Numbered from the stretch's first letter, positions 30,052 through 39,609 are shown. The stretch: 64,000 nucleotides of DNA from Pseudomonas brassicacearum (GCF_009601685.2 NZ_CP045701.2:2356001-2420000); one strand, 5' to 3'. The notes: a model not told the origin generated them from the letters alone. Made by a program: numbers and translations.

Positions 30052-30333
30052 TCAGTCCTGACGGCTGGTGACTTCCAGCAGGTGGAAGCCGAACTGAGTC
30101 TTGACCGGGCCCTGGACCACATTGATCGGTGCGCTGAATACCACGGTGTCGAATTCCTTGACCATCTGGCCCGGGCCGAACGAACCCAGGTCGCCGCCCT
30201 GACGGCTGGATGGGCAGGAGGAGTTGGTCTTGGCCACTTCGGCGAAGTCGGCGCCGGCTTCGATCTGGGCCTTGAGTTCGTTGCACTTCTCTTCGCTGGA
30301 AACCAGGATGTGGCGGGCAGTGGCTTTAGCCAT
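30052..30333 (-). CDS. ppiC: Parvulin peptidyl-prolyl isomerase PpiC
   Basis: 93 residues, one cytoplasmic parvulin domain: ARHILVSSEEKCNELKAQIEAGADFAEVAKTNSSCPSSRQGGDLGSFGPGQMVKEFDTVVF and VQGPVKTQFGFHLLEV. Near-identical in layout to E. coli PpiC. The start has AAGGAA upstream. The paralogue at 11976-12251 differs mainly in the KKPLRVVHGP segment. Confidence 0.93.
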   Translation of the reverse strand: MAKATARHILVSSEEKCNELKAQIEAGADFAEVAKTNSSCPSSRQGGDLGSFGPGQMVKEFDTVVFSAPINVVQGPVKTQFGFHLLEVTSRQD

Positions 30334-30430
30334 GGGGGAAAATTCCTTTCGCTGTATTTAAAGGTGTTGAGCCTACCGGATTCGTTAACGTGTTGTTGTC
30401 AAAATTGCGTCAAAACCTTGGGCCCGGCGA

Positions 30431-31330
30431 TCAAAGGCCGGCTTTGCGCAGGCGCTCGGCGTGGCGCAGGTAAAGGTCTGTGGGGTTAAGCTCCTTGGGG
30501 TTAGGCTCTGTCGGGTCTGTACCCTTGCGTAACGTGCCGCCTCCTGGAGTGATGGCCTCCATGTGGTCCATGGGATAGTCGGAACGAATGACTTTGCCCA
30601 GGTGCGAACTGAAGCGCCCGACCAGGCCGTCGTTCTGCTCGGCTTCGGTGATGAAGTATCTGGAAAAGGCGCGGTAGAAAACCTGCAAAGGCTGCGATGC
30701 TGCCCCCGTCGTCTCTCGCAACGTACCGCTCCATGAGTAGTAACGCACGCCATTGACCCGGTCCGGGCCGTTCCCGCCCCAGTTCTTCGGCAAGCCCTGG
30801 GGGTATTTGTCGTTGAAGGCGCCCACGCCCTCAGTGGTCAACGTCGCCAGCGCGGCGAGGGCTTTGGGTGACAGCTGCGCCTGTCCGTCAAGCAGCGAGA
30901 TGAAGTCGGCGAACAATGTGGCGACGCCTCTTGCCACATGCCCTGGCAACCGTCCGGGGGTAAGGGCCTTGCGCAGAAAATCCGCCAGTTCGGAACCATG
31001 GTTGGGGCCGCTGACCGACGTGACCGAGGCTACTTTGTCGGGTGCCAGCGCGGCGGCATAGCGCGCGGCCAGCGCACCCTGGCTGTGGCCGATCAGGTTG
31101 ACCCGGGCTGCACCGGTGCCGGCCAGGACCCGATCGATTTGTGCCAGCAGTTGTTCGCCTCTGGCCTCGTTGCAATGGGTGGCCGACAAATAGGGGATAA
31201 ACACCCGGGCACCGCCTGCACGGAGGGCTTGTTTGACGCCATGGAACAGCTCGAAGCCGCCGATCTTGTCAAACCCGAACAACCCATGGACCAACAGGAT
31301 GGGAAACTGAGTGGTTGCATTCCGTTGCAT
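30431..31330 (-). CDS. Triacylglycerol lipase (family I alpha/beta hydrolase)
   Basis: 299 residues. FPILLVHGLFGFDKIGGFELFHGV supplies the oxyanion-hole HGLFG, GHSQGAL the nucleophile elbow with catalytic Ser, and NDGLVGRFSSHLGKVIRSDYPMDHMEA the Asp and His of the triad. Matches Pseudomonas lipases of family I, but there is no signal peptide, so export would need another route or it acts inside the cell. ATG 31330 is chosen with AAAGG upstream. No foldase gene is adjacent, which suggests a foldase-independent form. Confidence 0.88.
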   Translation of the reverse strand: MQRNATTQFPILLVHGLFGFDKIGGFELFHGVKQALRAGGARVFIPYLSATHCNEARGEQLLAQIDRVLAGTGAARVNLIGHSQGALAARYAAALAPDKVASVTSVSGPNHGSELADFLRKALTPGRLPGHVARGVATLFADFISLLDGQAQLSPKALAALATLTTEGVGAFNDKYPQGLPKNWGGNGPDRVNGVRYYSWSGTLRETTGAASQPLQVFYRAFSRYFITEAEQNDGLVGRFSSHLGKVIRSDYPMDHMEAITPGGGTLRKGTDPTEPNPKELNPTDLYLRHAERLRKAGL

Positions 31331-31653
31331 GTTCGTACCTTTTTCGAAGAGGTTCACGTTGAATTTGCGACTTCACTCTAATCCAGCTCCGTGATCGGCG
31401 ATGTAGGAAGAAACCACGCTGAACCAGCGAAACCGGAATAAAAAAAGTGGGAAGAATGGGAAATAACCCGACGGTGCCTATAGGTGTAGGAGGTCTCCTA
31501 TAACCCGAGTTGTTTGCAGCTACGGCTTTGAACGCAAGGGACTACTGCCGTTGTCGACTTGTCTGGCTGTGGGTTTGGGGCGAGCGGGTTTTAATGGCTC
31601 CATTGAGCACCGTTATGCAAACGGTGCCTTCATCCAAGGACTGGAGCCTGTAC

Positions 31654-32715
31654 ATGATCACTTACCCTTCTTCTCAACGACCCCGTTCAACATCAAGCAC
31701 AAGGCTGCCGCCACCGGTCCTGGCCGCGGCCAGGGACGGGGTGATCAATCCCGCTTGGCGCAAGGCCGTCGTTACCGTCAAACCTTATCCGATGATGACG
31801 TGCGGGGATGAGGTGCTGCTGTGTTGGCATGGGCTCAATAACGAGGGTGAGCCTTACCGATATGAAGTGGCCGGGTTCGTCACGCAGCGGCAAGTAGGAC
31901 GAGACCTCGTATTCGTCGTGCGCGAACCGCATATTGCCGAGTTGGACGGTGGCTCGCTGGAGCTCTCCTACCAGGTGACGGGCAAACAGTTGCCGGCCAC
32001 CCTGGTTTCGGAGCACCTGCAATTGGACATCGGTGATGTATCACCGCAACTGCTACCTGCCATTGCCAACGATGCGGTCGGTGGCAGCCTTGACCCGAGT
32101 CGAGTGCCTGACGGAACCTGGGTGACGATTCGGCCCTACGCCAGGATGGCGGTCGGCGATCGGTTGATCCTGACGGCCAGTAAAGGCTCCAACGCGCTTT
32201 GGCGCGACGTGCTGGAGATAGAAACCCATGCTGTCGGTCGTGAGGTGTCGCTCTGGATCGATCATTCGTTGATCGCTCCCCATGTGGGACACAACCTGGC
32301 CCTGGTCTATGTCGTCAGGCGTGGGCATTCGGTGCGCCGTGCCGAGCCCTTGTCATTGCGCGTCGGTCCTCTGCTGCGTCCTGTGTTGAAGGCGCCCAGG
32401 ATTCAGGAGATGAATGATGGGTGGCTTGATGTCGACGATTTGCAAGAGGGAGTGACGATCGTCATCGATGATCCCGGGCTTGAGGTGGGCGAGCTGGTCT
32501 GGTTGCAGTGCAATGGCAATTCCGCTTATGTGCTTGAACGCGAAATCACCGAGGCCACGGCAGGCCAACCGCTCGCATTTGTGGTTCCTGTGGCGTTTTG
32601 GCAGGGTCAAGGCGACAGGTCGGTGGCCGTGTTCTATCAGGTCGAGCGCCTGGATGACGTCAGCCAGCATTCGGAGTGGGTGACGGTCCAGGTTCGTTCC
32701 AGTGCGTCAGCCTGA
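31654..32715 (+). CDS. Protein of three Ig-like repeat domains, function unknown
   Basis: About 353 residues made of three related units of roughly 110 residues, each with a VTVKPYPMMTCGDEVLLCWHGL-like strand pair: PYPMMTCGDEVLLCW, RPYARMAVGDRLILTA and DDPGLEVGELVWLQC. Each unit ends with a strand pattern such as LELSYQVTG, LALVYVVRR or SVAVFYQVE. This is the repeat type seen in large Pseudomonas surface and toxin-associated proteins. No signal peptide is seen from ATG 31654, which has GGAG eight bases before; the frame is open to 31510 upstream, so an earlier start is possible. It is divergent from the lipase gene. Confidence 0.65.
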   Translation: MITYPSSQRPRSTSSTRLPPPVLAAARDGVINPAWRKAVVTVKPYPMMTCGDEVLLCWHGLNNEGEPYRYEVAGFVTQRQVGRDLVFVVREPHIAELDGGSLELSYQVTGKQLPATLVSEHLQLDIGDVSPQLLPAIANDAVGGSLDPSRVPDGTWVTIRPYARMAVGDRLILTASKGSNALWRDVLEIETHAVGREVSLWIDHSLIAPHVGHNLALVYVVRRGHSVRRAEPLSLRVGPLLRPVLKAPRIQEMNDGWLDVDDLQEGVTIVIDDPGLEVGELVWLQCNGNSAYVLEREITEATAGQPLAFVVPVAFWQGQGDRSVAVFYQVERLDDVSQHSEWVTVQVRSSASA

Positions 32716-32746
32716 GCGAAGCGGGAGCGTGCTCCCGCCGGGCTCT

Positions 32747-32850
32747 GTAGGAGCTGTCGAGCGAAGCGAGGCTGCGATCTTTTGATCTTTCGCTCCAGAC
32801 TCAATTGGTAATGGAAAGATCGCAGCCTCGTTTCACTCGACAGCTCCTAC
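32747..32850. repeat. REP-like inverted repeat pair (GTAGGAGCTG family)
   Basis: GTAGGAGCTGTCGAGCGAAG with GGCTGCGATCTTTT faces AAAGATCGCAGCC with TCGACAGCTCCTAC. Third copy of this family in the window and the rightmost repeat of either family that I can find. Confidence 0.87.
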
Positions 32851-32934
32851 GGCGCAGTCCAACGGGAGCAAGTGCTCACCACAATGATCCAGACAAGTCA
32901 CAGTATTTACCCCAGAAGAGGGCGTGTTCGGGAC

Positions 32935-34005
32935 TCAGGCTGGCAATTGCAGCTTGTGATGGGCCTGGCGCAACAACTGCTCAGTGGATTCCCAGCCCAG
33001 GCAACCGTCGGTGACCGATACGCCGTAGCGCATCGATGGGGCCAGCGGCTGGCAGCCTTCGAACAGGTGACTCTCCAGCATCATGCCAATCAGGGAGCGG
33101 TTGCCTTGCAGGCGCTGCTCCAACACGTCATTGAACACCTGCGGCTGACGCAACGGGTCCTTGCCGCTGTTGGCGTGGCTGCAGTCCACCATGATCCGGG
33201 CCGGTATCTTCAGGCGGGTCAGGTCGTGGTGTATCTGCGTGACGTTCTGCTGGTCGTAGTTCGGCCCGCGATGGCCGCCACGCAACACCAGGTGGGTATC
33301 GGGGTTGCCCGGCGTCTGGACGATCGCCGGATGCCCCTGGCTGTCCACACCGAAATGCCGGTGGGGGTGGGCGGCAGAGCGCATGGCATCGCAGGCAATG
33401 CCGACCCCGCCGTCGGTGCCGTTCTTGAACCCCACCGGCATGCCCAGGCCGCTGGCCATTTCCCGGTGGATCTGCGACTCGGTGGTGCGCGCACCGATGG
33501 CGACCCAACTGAGCAGGTCATCGAAGTAACTGGCAGCCATGGGTTGCAGCAGTTCGGTGGCGACGGGCAAGCCCAGTTGCAACATTTCGCGCATCAGTTC
33601 CCGGGACAAGGTCAGGCCGGCGGCCATGTCATCGCTGCCATCCAGGCCAGGATCGTAGGCCAGTCCTTTCCAGCCTACGGTCGTGCGGGGCTTTTCCACG
33701 TAGGCGCGCATGACCAGCAGCGTGCTGTCGCGCACTTCATGGGCCACGCGAGCCAGGTTGGCGGCGTATTCGAGGGCGGATTTCGGGTCGTGGATCGAGC
33801 AGGGGCCGACGATGACCAGCAGGCGGGAGTCCTCGCCGTCGAGGATCGTGCGGATGGCCTGGCGATGGGCACTCACTTGGTGACTCAGCTCGGTACTGAG
33901 CGGCAATTGGTGCTTGAGTTGCAACGAGCTCGGCAGACGCAGGGTCAGGGCTTCGTTGGCAGGGTTGAGCGTGGACAGCGGCAAAGCGGAGACGGACGAA
34001 TTCAT
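32935..34005 (-). CDS. aroF: 3-deoxy-7-phosphoheptulonate (DAHP) synthase, class I
   Basis: 356 residues. Conserved parts are LLVIVGPCSIHDPKSALEYA, the active-site RAYVEKPRTTVGWKGL, IGARTTESQIHREMASGL, GFKNGTDGG, VLRGG, VDCSHANSGK and the C-terminal GVSVTDGCLGWE. It condenses PEP and erythrose-4-phosphate, the first step of aromatic biosynthesis. ATG 34005 with AGGAAG before it is preferred to the 69-codon upstream extension, which runs over a leader ORF. Upstream on the same strand are an aromatic-rich leader peptide and a terminator, so transcription is likely attenuated by aromatic amino acids. Which amino acid also inhibits the enzyme cannot be told from sequence. Confidence 0.93.
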   Translation of the reverse strand: MNSSVSALPLSTLNPANEALTLRLPSSLQLKHQLPLSTELSHQVSAHRQAIRTILDGEDSRLLVIVGPCSIHDPKSALEYAANLARVAHEVRDSTLLVMRAYVEKPRTTVGWKGLAYDPGLDGSDDMAAGLTLSRELMREMLQLGLPVATELLQPMAASYFDDLLSWVAIGARTTESQIHREMASGLGMPVGFKNGTDGGVGIACDAMRSAAHPHRHFGVDSQGHPAIVQTPGNPDTHLVLRGGHRGPNYDQQNVTQIHHDLTRLKIPARIMVDCSHANSGKDPLRQPQVFNDVLEQRLQGNRSLIGMMLESHLFEGCQPLAPSMRYGVSVTDGCLGWESTEQLLRQAHHKLQLPA

Positions 34006-34052
34006 GATCTGGCTTCCTGGACGGGCAGCGGGTTCATTCCCGCGCGCCGGTC

Positions 34053-34205
34053 CTAGTGGGGTGTTCGACAATTGGCCGGATTGGCCCGCAATTGAGGCTT
34101 GCCACCGGTAGGTGACCGATCGGAGGCGGCAGGCTGTCCCGAGCGGTGGCTGGTAAATCGCCAGGCGGAAAAACTGTCGTAACGGTAATAAGTGGCGTAG
34201 TTCAT
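34053..34205 (-). CDS. Tyrosine-rich small ORF between attenuator and aroF
   Basis: 50 codons beginning MNYATYYRYDSFSAWRF, with four Tyr, two Phe and one Trp in the first 17 residues, then a low-complexity Ser/Pro/Arg tail. GAGGATTGAGCC precedes the ATG, a fair ribosome site. It ends 48 bases before the aroF ATG. Its aromatic bias suggests a second leader peptide whose translation affects aroF start access, or a relic. It is too short for the usual gene calls. Confidence 0.5.
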   Translation of the reverse strand: MNYATYYRYDSFSAWRFTSHRSGQPAASDRSPTGGKPQLRANPANCRTPH

Positions 34206-34250
34206 GGCTCAATCCTCAAGTTGTCTGGTGCTGCAAATGTGTGGGGCCTG

Positions 34251-34290
34251 AAAAAACAAAACCCCCGGTCGGGAGGCCGACCGGGGGTTT
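34251..34290 (-). terminator. Attenuator terminator upstream of aroF
   Basis: On the minus strand AAACCCCCGGTCGG, a 4-base loop, CCGACCGGGGGTTT, then TGTTTTTT. A 14-bp perfect stem and T-run make a strong Rho-independent terminator. It lies 48 bases after the stop of the aromatic leader peptide and 245 bases before aroF. Confidence 0.9.
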
Positions 34291-34337
34291 GGAAAACTCT
34301 GGAAGGCGACCCGTTTAAAGTGGGCGCCGGTTGGGTA

Positions 34338-34466
34338 TCAGGCGCGCCAGTGGCTAAACCAATACCCAAAATAAAAGCTGACCGGAGTTTGAACACTGTT
34401 CGCCCGGGCAGCCGCAACCGAGCGCTGGGCGCTGGCGGTTTGACGCGGTGAGAGGGCGTTGAACAT
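34338..34466 (-). CDS. Aromatic-rich leader peptide of aroF attenuator
   Basis: 42 codons, ATG at 34466, TGA at 34338. The C-terminal part reads SFYFGYWFSHWRA, i.e. seven aromatic codons within ten (three Phe, two Tyr, two Trp). GGAGACAGACC precedes the ATG. Position (before a strong terminator and a DAHP synthase gene) and composition are those of a classical attenuation leader responding to Phe, Tyr and Trp tRNA charging together. Confidence 0.85.
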   Translation of the reverse strand: MFNALSPRQTASAQRSVAAARANSVQTPVSFYFGYWFSHWRA

Positions 34467-34621
34467 GGTCTGTCTCCGATGAATGGCCCTGAGCTTACTT
34501 GAGGACGGTGCGCCGGTTCAATCGGAAAATGCTATCGAGGGCATGCAATTGTTCGCCCTGGCTTGAGTCCGCTGGGCTTTATGACACACTTGAGGTTTGC
34601 AGCGCCTCCCAGGGATGACCC

Positions 34622-35383
34622 ATGACCGCTCCAGCCTTCGCCGCCGCCCAGTCGATCTCCATCGCGGGGGACGTCCGTGCCAACCTCGTGCGTCATCAGC
34701 ATTTCATGCAGGCGGCCGCTGAACAGGGTGTGCAGTTGCTGGTGTTTCCTGAACTGTCGCTCACCGGCTATGAACGTGGCCTGGCGGCGGACCTGGCCGT
34801 CCTGCCGGAGGATGCCTTATTGCAACCGCTGCGCGACTTGGCCCGCGAGCTCGGCCTGACAGCGGTGGTGGGCATGCCGATTCGCCTGTCGGCGGATGCC
34901 CCGGTGTTGATCGGCGCGTTGGTCCTCGGTGCCGATGGCTCCCTCGGGGTGTACAGCAAGCAGCACCTGCACCCAGGGGAAGAAGTCGCCTTCGCCCCGG
35001 GCCATGGTGGCTCGATGCTGACGATGGGGCAGGATCGCGTCGCCCTGGCGGTGTGTGCCGATTTTTCCCACGCCAGCCATGCTGCCGCGGCAGCCGGGCA
35101 GGGCGCTACGCTATATGCGGCGGGGGTGTTGATCACCGAGGGCGGCTACGTGCCCGATACGACGTTGCTGCAAGGCTACGCCCGGCAGCACGCCATGACC
35201 GTGCTGGTCGCCAATCATGGCGGCGTCACCGGCGGTTGGGAATCGGCTGGCCGCAGCGCCATCTGGGGCCCGGACGGTTCGTTGCTTGCGGCAGCGCCGG
35301 GCACGGGCGAGCTGTTGGTGGTCGCCCGCCGCGACGCCAACGGCTGGGCAGGGAAGGTCGTACCGGTGCAAGTGCTTGGATGA
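34622..35383 (+). CDS. Carbon-nitrogen hydrolase (nitrilase superfamily)
   Basis: 253 residues. Catalytic triad candidates: Glu in LLVFPELSLTGYE, Lys in GVYSKQHLHPGEE and Cys in ALAVCADFSHASHA. Such enzymes hydrolyse amides or nitriles of small molecules. The Cys motif lacks the more usual CYD/CWD (here CAD), and a NHGGVTGGWESAGRSAIWGPDGSLL segment completes the fold. A GNAT gene follows after 7 bp, suggesting a two-gene operon. Substrate unknown. Confidence 0.88.
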   Translation: MTAPAFAAAQSISIAGDVRANLVRHQHFMQAAAEQGVQLLVFPELSLTGYERGLAADLAVLPEDALLQPLRDLARELGLTAVVGMPIRLSADAPVLIGALVLGADGSLGVYSKQHLHPGEEVAFAPGHGGSMLTMGQDRVALAVCADFSHASHAAAAAGQGATLYAAGVLITEGGYVPDTTLLQGYARQHAMTVLVANHGGVTGGWESAGRSAIWGPDGSLLAAAPGTGELLVVARRDANGWAGKVVPVQVLG

Positions 35384-35390
35384 GGTGTTC

Positions 35391-35825
35391 ATGAGCTTCG
35401 AGTGGCGTGCCGCAACGGCCGGGGACATCGACTTCGCCCGACAGCTGACCTGCGACAATATGCTTGCCTATTACCTCAAGCATGATTTGCTCTGGCAGGA
35501 CGAAGCATTCGATCTGGCCTGGATCATTCGCCAGAACTGGATAATCAGTCGTGAAGGCCAGGCGCTGGGCTTCGTCAGTCTCAGTCGTGATGCCAGGGCG
35601 TTGTATATCCGGGAGCTGCAGATCGACGAGGCGTTCCGGGGGCAGGGCGCCGGTACCTGGGCGATCGGACAAGTTTGGGACCTGGTGGGGCTGGAGCGTC
35701 GCCCGGCTTTGCGCCTGACGGTGTTCAAGGATAATCCGGCCAGGGCATTGTACGAACGGATGGGCCTGCGTGTCGTGGGCGAGGATGAGTGTTTCCTGAG
35801 GATGCAGCGAGACGCCGGTGCTTGA
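35391..35825 (+). CDS. GNAT-family N-acetyltransferase
   Basis: 144 residues. The acetyl-CoA pocket is LYIRELQIDEAFRGQGAGTWAI (motif A with RGQGAG) and LTVFKDNPARALYERMGLRVVGED is motif B. ATG 35391 lies 7 bp after the hydrolase stop with GAGGTG before it; an upstream extension to 35217 overlaps the hydrolase and is rejected. Substrate unknown. Confidence 0.88.
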   Translation: MSFEWRAATAGDIDFARQLTCDNMLAYYLKHDLLWQDEAFDLAWIIRQNWIISREGQALGFVSLSRDARALYIRELQIDEAFRGQGAGTWAIGQVWDLVGLERRPALRLTVFKDNPARALYERMGLRVVGEDECFLRMQRDAGA

Positions 35826-35951
35826 CGCCTCGGGCGTTGTGCCAATAAAGATGTGTTGTAACTTTTATCTGTCCCTTTGCGCTAGGTCTGCCGGATGCTT
35901 TTTGCTAAGGTGTTGTGCAACCCAAATAAGACCAAATCGTGAGGTGTCTGC

Positions 35952-36593
35952 TTGATTAGGGTGTTAGTGGTCGATGACCATGATCTCGTCCGTACGGGCA
36001 TTACACGAATGCTGGCTGACATCGATGGCCTGCAGGTAGTTGGCCAGGCTGAATCCGGGGAAGAGTCCCTGATCAAGGCGCGTGAATTGAAACCCGACGT
36101 GGTGTTGATGGACGTCAAGATGCCTGGCATCGGCGGCCTTGAGGCCACGCGCAAACTGCTGCGCAGTCACCCGGACATCAAGGTGGTCGCGGTGACCGTC
36201 TGCGAAGAGGATCCGTTCCCCACCCGGTTGTTGCAGGCGGGCGCGGCGGGCTATCTCACCAAGGGCGCTGGCTTGAACGAGATGGTCCAGGCCATTCGTC
36301 TGGTTTTTGCCGGGCAACGCTACATCAGCCCGCAAATCGCCCAGCAATTGGCGATCAAGTCATTCCAACCGACCAACGACTCGCCCTTCGATGCGCTGTC
36401 GGAGCGGGAAATCCAGATTGCCCTGATGATTGTCGGTTGCCAGAAGGTGCAGATCATCTCCGACAAGCTGTGCCTGTCGCCAAAAACCGTCAACACCTAC
36501 CGCTATCGTATCTTCGAGAAGCTTTCGATCAGCAGTGACGTCGAATTGACACTGTTGGCGGTGCGCCACGGCATGGTCGATGCCAGCGCCTGA
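35952..36593 (+). CDS. gacA: Two-component response regulator GacA
   Basis: 213 residues. Receiver domain (about 1-120) with acidic pocket DDHD and phospho-acceptor Asp in VLMDVKMPG, Thr/Lys switch residues in VTVCEED and YLTKGAG; LuxR-type helix-turn-helix at about 150-205 ([34 protein letters not shown]). Gene order gacA-uvrC-pgsA is diagnostic. The start is TTG at 35952, preceded by GAGGTG; ATG is absent in a suitable place. GacA is activated by GacS and drives rsmX/Y/Z small-RNA transcription, controlling secondary metabolism and biocontrol traits. It is 2 bp from uvrC. Confidence 0.96.
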   Translation: MIRVLVVDDHDLVRTGITRMLADIDGLQVVGQAESGEESLIKARELKPDVVLMDVKMPGIGGLEATRKLLRSHPDIKVVAVTVCEEDPFPTRLLQAGAAGYLTKGAGLNEMVQAIRLVFAGQRYISPQIAQQLAIKSFQPTNDSPFDALSEREIQIALMIVGCQKVQIISDKLCLSPKTVNTYRYRIFEKLSISSDVELTLLAVRHGMVDASA

Positions 36594-36595
36594 AA

Positions 36596-38419
36596 ATGAC
36601 TGAATTGTTTGATCCAAGTGCGTTCCTCTCCACCTGCAGCGGTCGCCCCGGCGTGTACCGCATGTTCGACGGCGACGCACGCCTGCTTTATGTCGGCAAG
36701 GCCAAGAACCTCAAGAAACGCCTGGCCAGTTACTTTCGCAAGACCGGCCTCGCCCCGAAGACTTCCGCCCTGGTGGGGCGCATCGCGCAAATCGAAACGA
36801 CGATCACCGCCAATGAAACCGAGGCGCTGCTGCTTGAGCAGACGCTGATCAAGGAATGGCGCCCGCCGTACAACATCCTGCTGCGCGACGACAAATCCTA
36901 CCCCTACGTGTTTCTGTCCGACGGGGCCTTTCCGCGCCTGAGCATTCATCGGGGCGCCAAAAAGGCCAAGGGTCGGTATTTCGGTCCTTACCCCAGCGCC
37001 GGGGCGATTCGTGAAAGCCTCAGCCTGCTGCAGAAAACCTTTTTCGTTCGCCAGTGTGAAGACAGCTACTACAAGAATCGCACCCGGCCCTGCCTGCAAT
37101 ACCAGATCAAGCGCTGCAAGGCGCCTTGCGTAGGGTTTGTCGAGCCGCAGGTCTACGCCGAGGACGTGCGTCACTCGGTGATGTTCCTGGAGGGCCGCAG
37201 CAATGCGCTGACCGATGAACTGTCGGCAGCCATGGAAGACGCGGCGGTCAACCTTGAGTTCGAACGGGCCGCCGAGCTGCGTGACCAGATTGGCCTGCTG
37301 CGCCGCGTTCAGGACCAGCAAAGCATGGAAGGTGGCAGCGGTGACGTCGATGTGATCGCCGCGTTCATCAACCCGGGCGGCGCTTGCGTGCATTTGATCA
37401 GCGTGCGGGGCGGTCGTGTGCTGGGCAGCAAGAACTTCTTTCCCCAAGTGGGTATCGAGGAGGACGTGGCTGAGGTCATGGCGGCGTTTCTGGGCCAGTA
37501 CTACATCAGCAGCCCGGAACGCGACTTGCCTGCCGAGTTGATCGTCAACGTGGTCCACGAGGATTTCCCGGCCCTGATCGAAGCCATCGACAAGCTTCGC
37601 GGTCGTGAACTGACCATCAGCCACCGCGTTCGCGGCACCCGTGCCCGTTGGCAGCAACTGGCCGTGACCAACGCCGAACAGGCCCTGGGCGCGCGCCTGG
37701 CCAACCGTCAACATGTGGCGGCGCGATTCGATGCCCTGGCCGATGTCCTCAACCTGGATGAGCCGCCGCAGCGGCTGGAGTGCTACGACATCAGCCACTC
37801 CAGTGGCGAGGCAACCGTGGCGTCCTGCGTGGTGTTCGGTCCGGAAGGCCCGATCAAGTCCGATTATCGCCGGTACAACATCGAAGGCGTCACCCCCGGC
37901 GATGACTATGCCGCCATGCATCAAGCATTGATGCGGCGTTTCGGCAAGCTCAAGGACGGGGAGGGCAAGTTGCCAGACATCCTCTTGGTCGACGGCGGCA
38001 AGGGCCAGTTGTCCATGGCCCGCGATGTGCTCAATGAACTGATGGTGCCCGACCTGATCCTGCTGGGCGTGGCCAAGGGCGCGACGCGCAAGGCCGGTTT
38101 CGAAACCTTGTACCTGAACGACGCCGCCCATGAGTTCACCCTCAAGGGCGATTCGCCGGCGCTGCACCTGATCCAGCAGATCCGTGACGAAGCCCACCGT
38201 TTTGCCATCACCGGACACCGTGCCCGTCGTGGCAAGACGCGCCGGACGTCTACACTGGAAGGTGTGGCAGGCGTCGGCCCGACGCGCCGCCGCGACTTGT
38301 TGAAACATTTTGGTGGATTGCAGGAACTGTCTCGTGCCAGCATCGAGGAGATAGCCAAAGCACCCGGTATCAGTAAAAAGCTCGCTGAGTCGATTTATGC
38401 AAACCTGCACAGCGAGTAG
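36596..38419 (+). CDS. uvrC: Excinuclease ABC subunit C
   Basis: 607 residues. GIY-YIG nuclease domain at the N-terminus ([26 protein letters not shown]), UVR motif ([25 protein letters not shown]), RNase-H-like nuclease domain ([31 protein letters not shown]) and C-terminal HhH pair ([19 protein letters not shown]). It makes both incisions in nucleotide excision repair. It starts 2 bp after gacA and is co-transcribed with it, as in other Pseudomonas. Confidence 0.97.
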   Translation: MTELFDPSAFLSTCSGRPGVYRMFDGDARLLYVGKAKNLKKRLASYFRKTGLAPKTSALVGRIAQIETTITANETEALLLEQTLIKEWRPPYNILLRDDKSYPYVFLSDGAFPRLSIHRGAKKAKGRYFGPYPSAGAIRESLSLLQKTFFVRQCEDSYYKNRTRPCLQYQIKRCKAPCVGFVEPQVYAEDVRHSVMFLEGRSNALTDELSAAMEDAAVNLEFERAAELRDQIGLLRRVQDQQSMEGGSGDVDVIAAFINPGGACVHLISVRGGRVLGSKNFFPQVGIEEDVAEVMAAFLGQYYISSPERDLPAELIVNVVHEDFPALIEAIDKLRGRELTISHRVRGTRARWQQLAVTNAEQALGARLANRQHVAARFDALADVLNLDEPPQRLECYDISHSSGEATVASCVVFGPEGPIKSDYRRYNIEGVTPGDDYAAMHQALMRRFGKLKDGEGKLPDILLVDGGKGQLSMARDVLNELMVPDLILLGVAKGATRKAGFETLYLNDAAHEFTLKGDSPALHLIQQIRDEAHRFAITGHRARRGKTRRTSTLEGVAGVGPTRRRDLLKHFGGLQELSRASIEEIAKAPGISKKLAESIYANLHSE

Positions 38420-38451
38420 AATGCCCGTCAACCTCGCAGCCAGTTGTGCCG

Positions 38452-39012
38452 ATGAATATCCCAAATCTGATTACCGTCCTACGCGTCCTGCTCATTCCGA
38501 TCTTCATTTTGCTGTTCTATTTGCCGTACCACTGGAGCTACATGGCCTCCGCCTCGGTCTTCGCCTTCGCCGCCGCGACGGACTGGCTGGACGGTTACCT
38601 GGCCCGACGCCTGGAGCAGAGCACGCCGTTCGGTGCCTTCCTCGATCCGGTGGCCGACAAGCTGATGGTCGCGGTGGCCTTGGTGCTGCTGGTACAGGAA
38701 CACGGCAACCTCTGGCTGACCTTGCCGGCGGCGGTGATCATCGGCCGCGAAATCGTCGTCTCGGCGCTCCGTGAATGGATGGCCGAGTTGGGCGCCCGCG
38801 CCCAAGTCGCCGTGTCGAACCTCGGCAAATGGAAAACCGCCGCGCAGATGCTGGCGCTGGTGATCCTGCTGGCGAACCCTTCGGATTTCAGCTTCTGGGT
38901 GCTGTTGGGCTATGCGCTGTTGCTGGTTTCCGCTGGGCTGACGCTGTGGTCGATGGTCCAATACCTGCGCGCGGCGTGGCCGCATCTGCGGACGGATGTA
39001 GACCCGAAATAA
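38452..39012 (+). CDS. pgsA: CDP-diacylglycerol--glycerol-3-phosphate 3-phosphatidyltransferase
   Basis: 186 residues, an integral membrane CDP-alcohol phosphatidyltransferase. The active-site motif is [27 protein letters not shown]. It makes phosphatidylglycerophosphate for PG and cardiolipin. ATG 38452 ([18 protein letters not shown]) is chosen over a GTG two codons earlier. Follows uvrC and precedes tRNA-Gly. Confidence 0.95.
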   Translation: MNIPNLITVLRVLLIPIFILLFYLPYHWSYMASASVFAFAAATDWLDGYLARRLEQSTPFGAFLDPVADKLMVAVALVLLVQEHGNLWLTLPAAVIIGREIVVSALREWMAELGARAQVAVSNLGKWKTAAQMLALVILLANPSDFSFWVLLGYALLLVSAGLTLWSMVQYLRAAWPHLRTDVDPK

Positions 39013-39075
39013 AACTTTTTTGAATCAAGGGGTTGACGGCGTAATCTGAGTCTATAGAATGCGCCACACCAAGAC

Positions 39076-39151
<76 letters not shown>

Positions 39152-39159
39152 AGATTCAG

Positions 39160-39191
39160 AAAAAAGCCACTCAGATGAGTGGCTTTTTTTT
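39160..39191 (+). terminator. Rho-independent terminator after tRNA-Gly
   Basis: AAAAAGCCACTC, loop AGAT, GAGTGGCTTTTT with a run of eight T. The same 38-base segment, including the eight bases before it, is repeated exactly after the third att-like copy at 48044-48081. Confidence 0.93.
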
Positions 39192-39609
39192 GCCTGAGAT
39201 TTATGTGCCGAAGCGTCAGCCTTTAACGTTAGTGGTCAATCTCGGGGCAGATGCAACTGCCCAAAAAGGCTCCTGACCAAGTTACAAGGTTGGATTGGTA
39301 CTGACCCAGAATGCGCTCACAGCGGTAGTCGGAGACTGGAGACGCACATTCATCATGGGCGAATCAAAATGGCATGGCCTGGAACACTCATGCTTGGCCC
39401 TCGTATGCCTAAACGCTTCGATAAGCGAAAAATTCCTGCCTCACGATACGCAGCAATCGTGCCGGCGTATCGAGGGCCAGCGGGGCATGGAGGGGCTGTT
39501 ACCTCTGCGAGCAGCAGAACGAGCGCTGTGCTGTTCGAAGCATGGTCGGGGTCGTGCTGTCTACTAGCAACTGCCTTACATGACGTCGATCAAGTACTGG
39601 TTTGAAGCG
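39192..39609. other. Gap without recognisable gene
   Basis: Several short frames exist (for example 39295-39567 and 39369-39605) but none shows a recognisable family, good ribosome site or the third-position GC of the neighbours. Given its place between a tRNA gene and an acquired module, it may be remnant sequence of a mobile element. Confidence 0.4.

Noticed and set aside
36503..38464. 653-codon frame antisense to uvrC
   Set aside because: uvrC is certain; the antisense frame follows its third-position GC bias and shows no domain.
39295..39605. Two overlapping frames of 79-91 codons after tRNA-Gly
   Set aside because: No ribosome site, no family, atypical composition; treated as remnant DNA.
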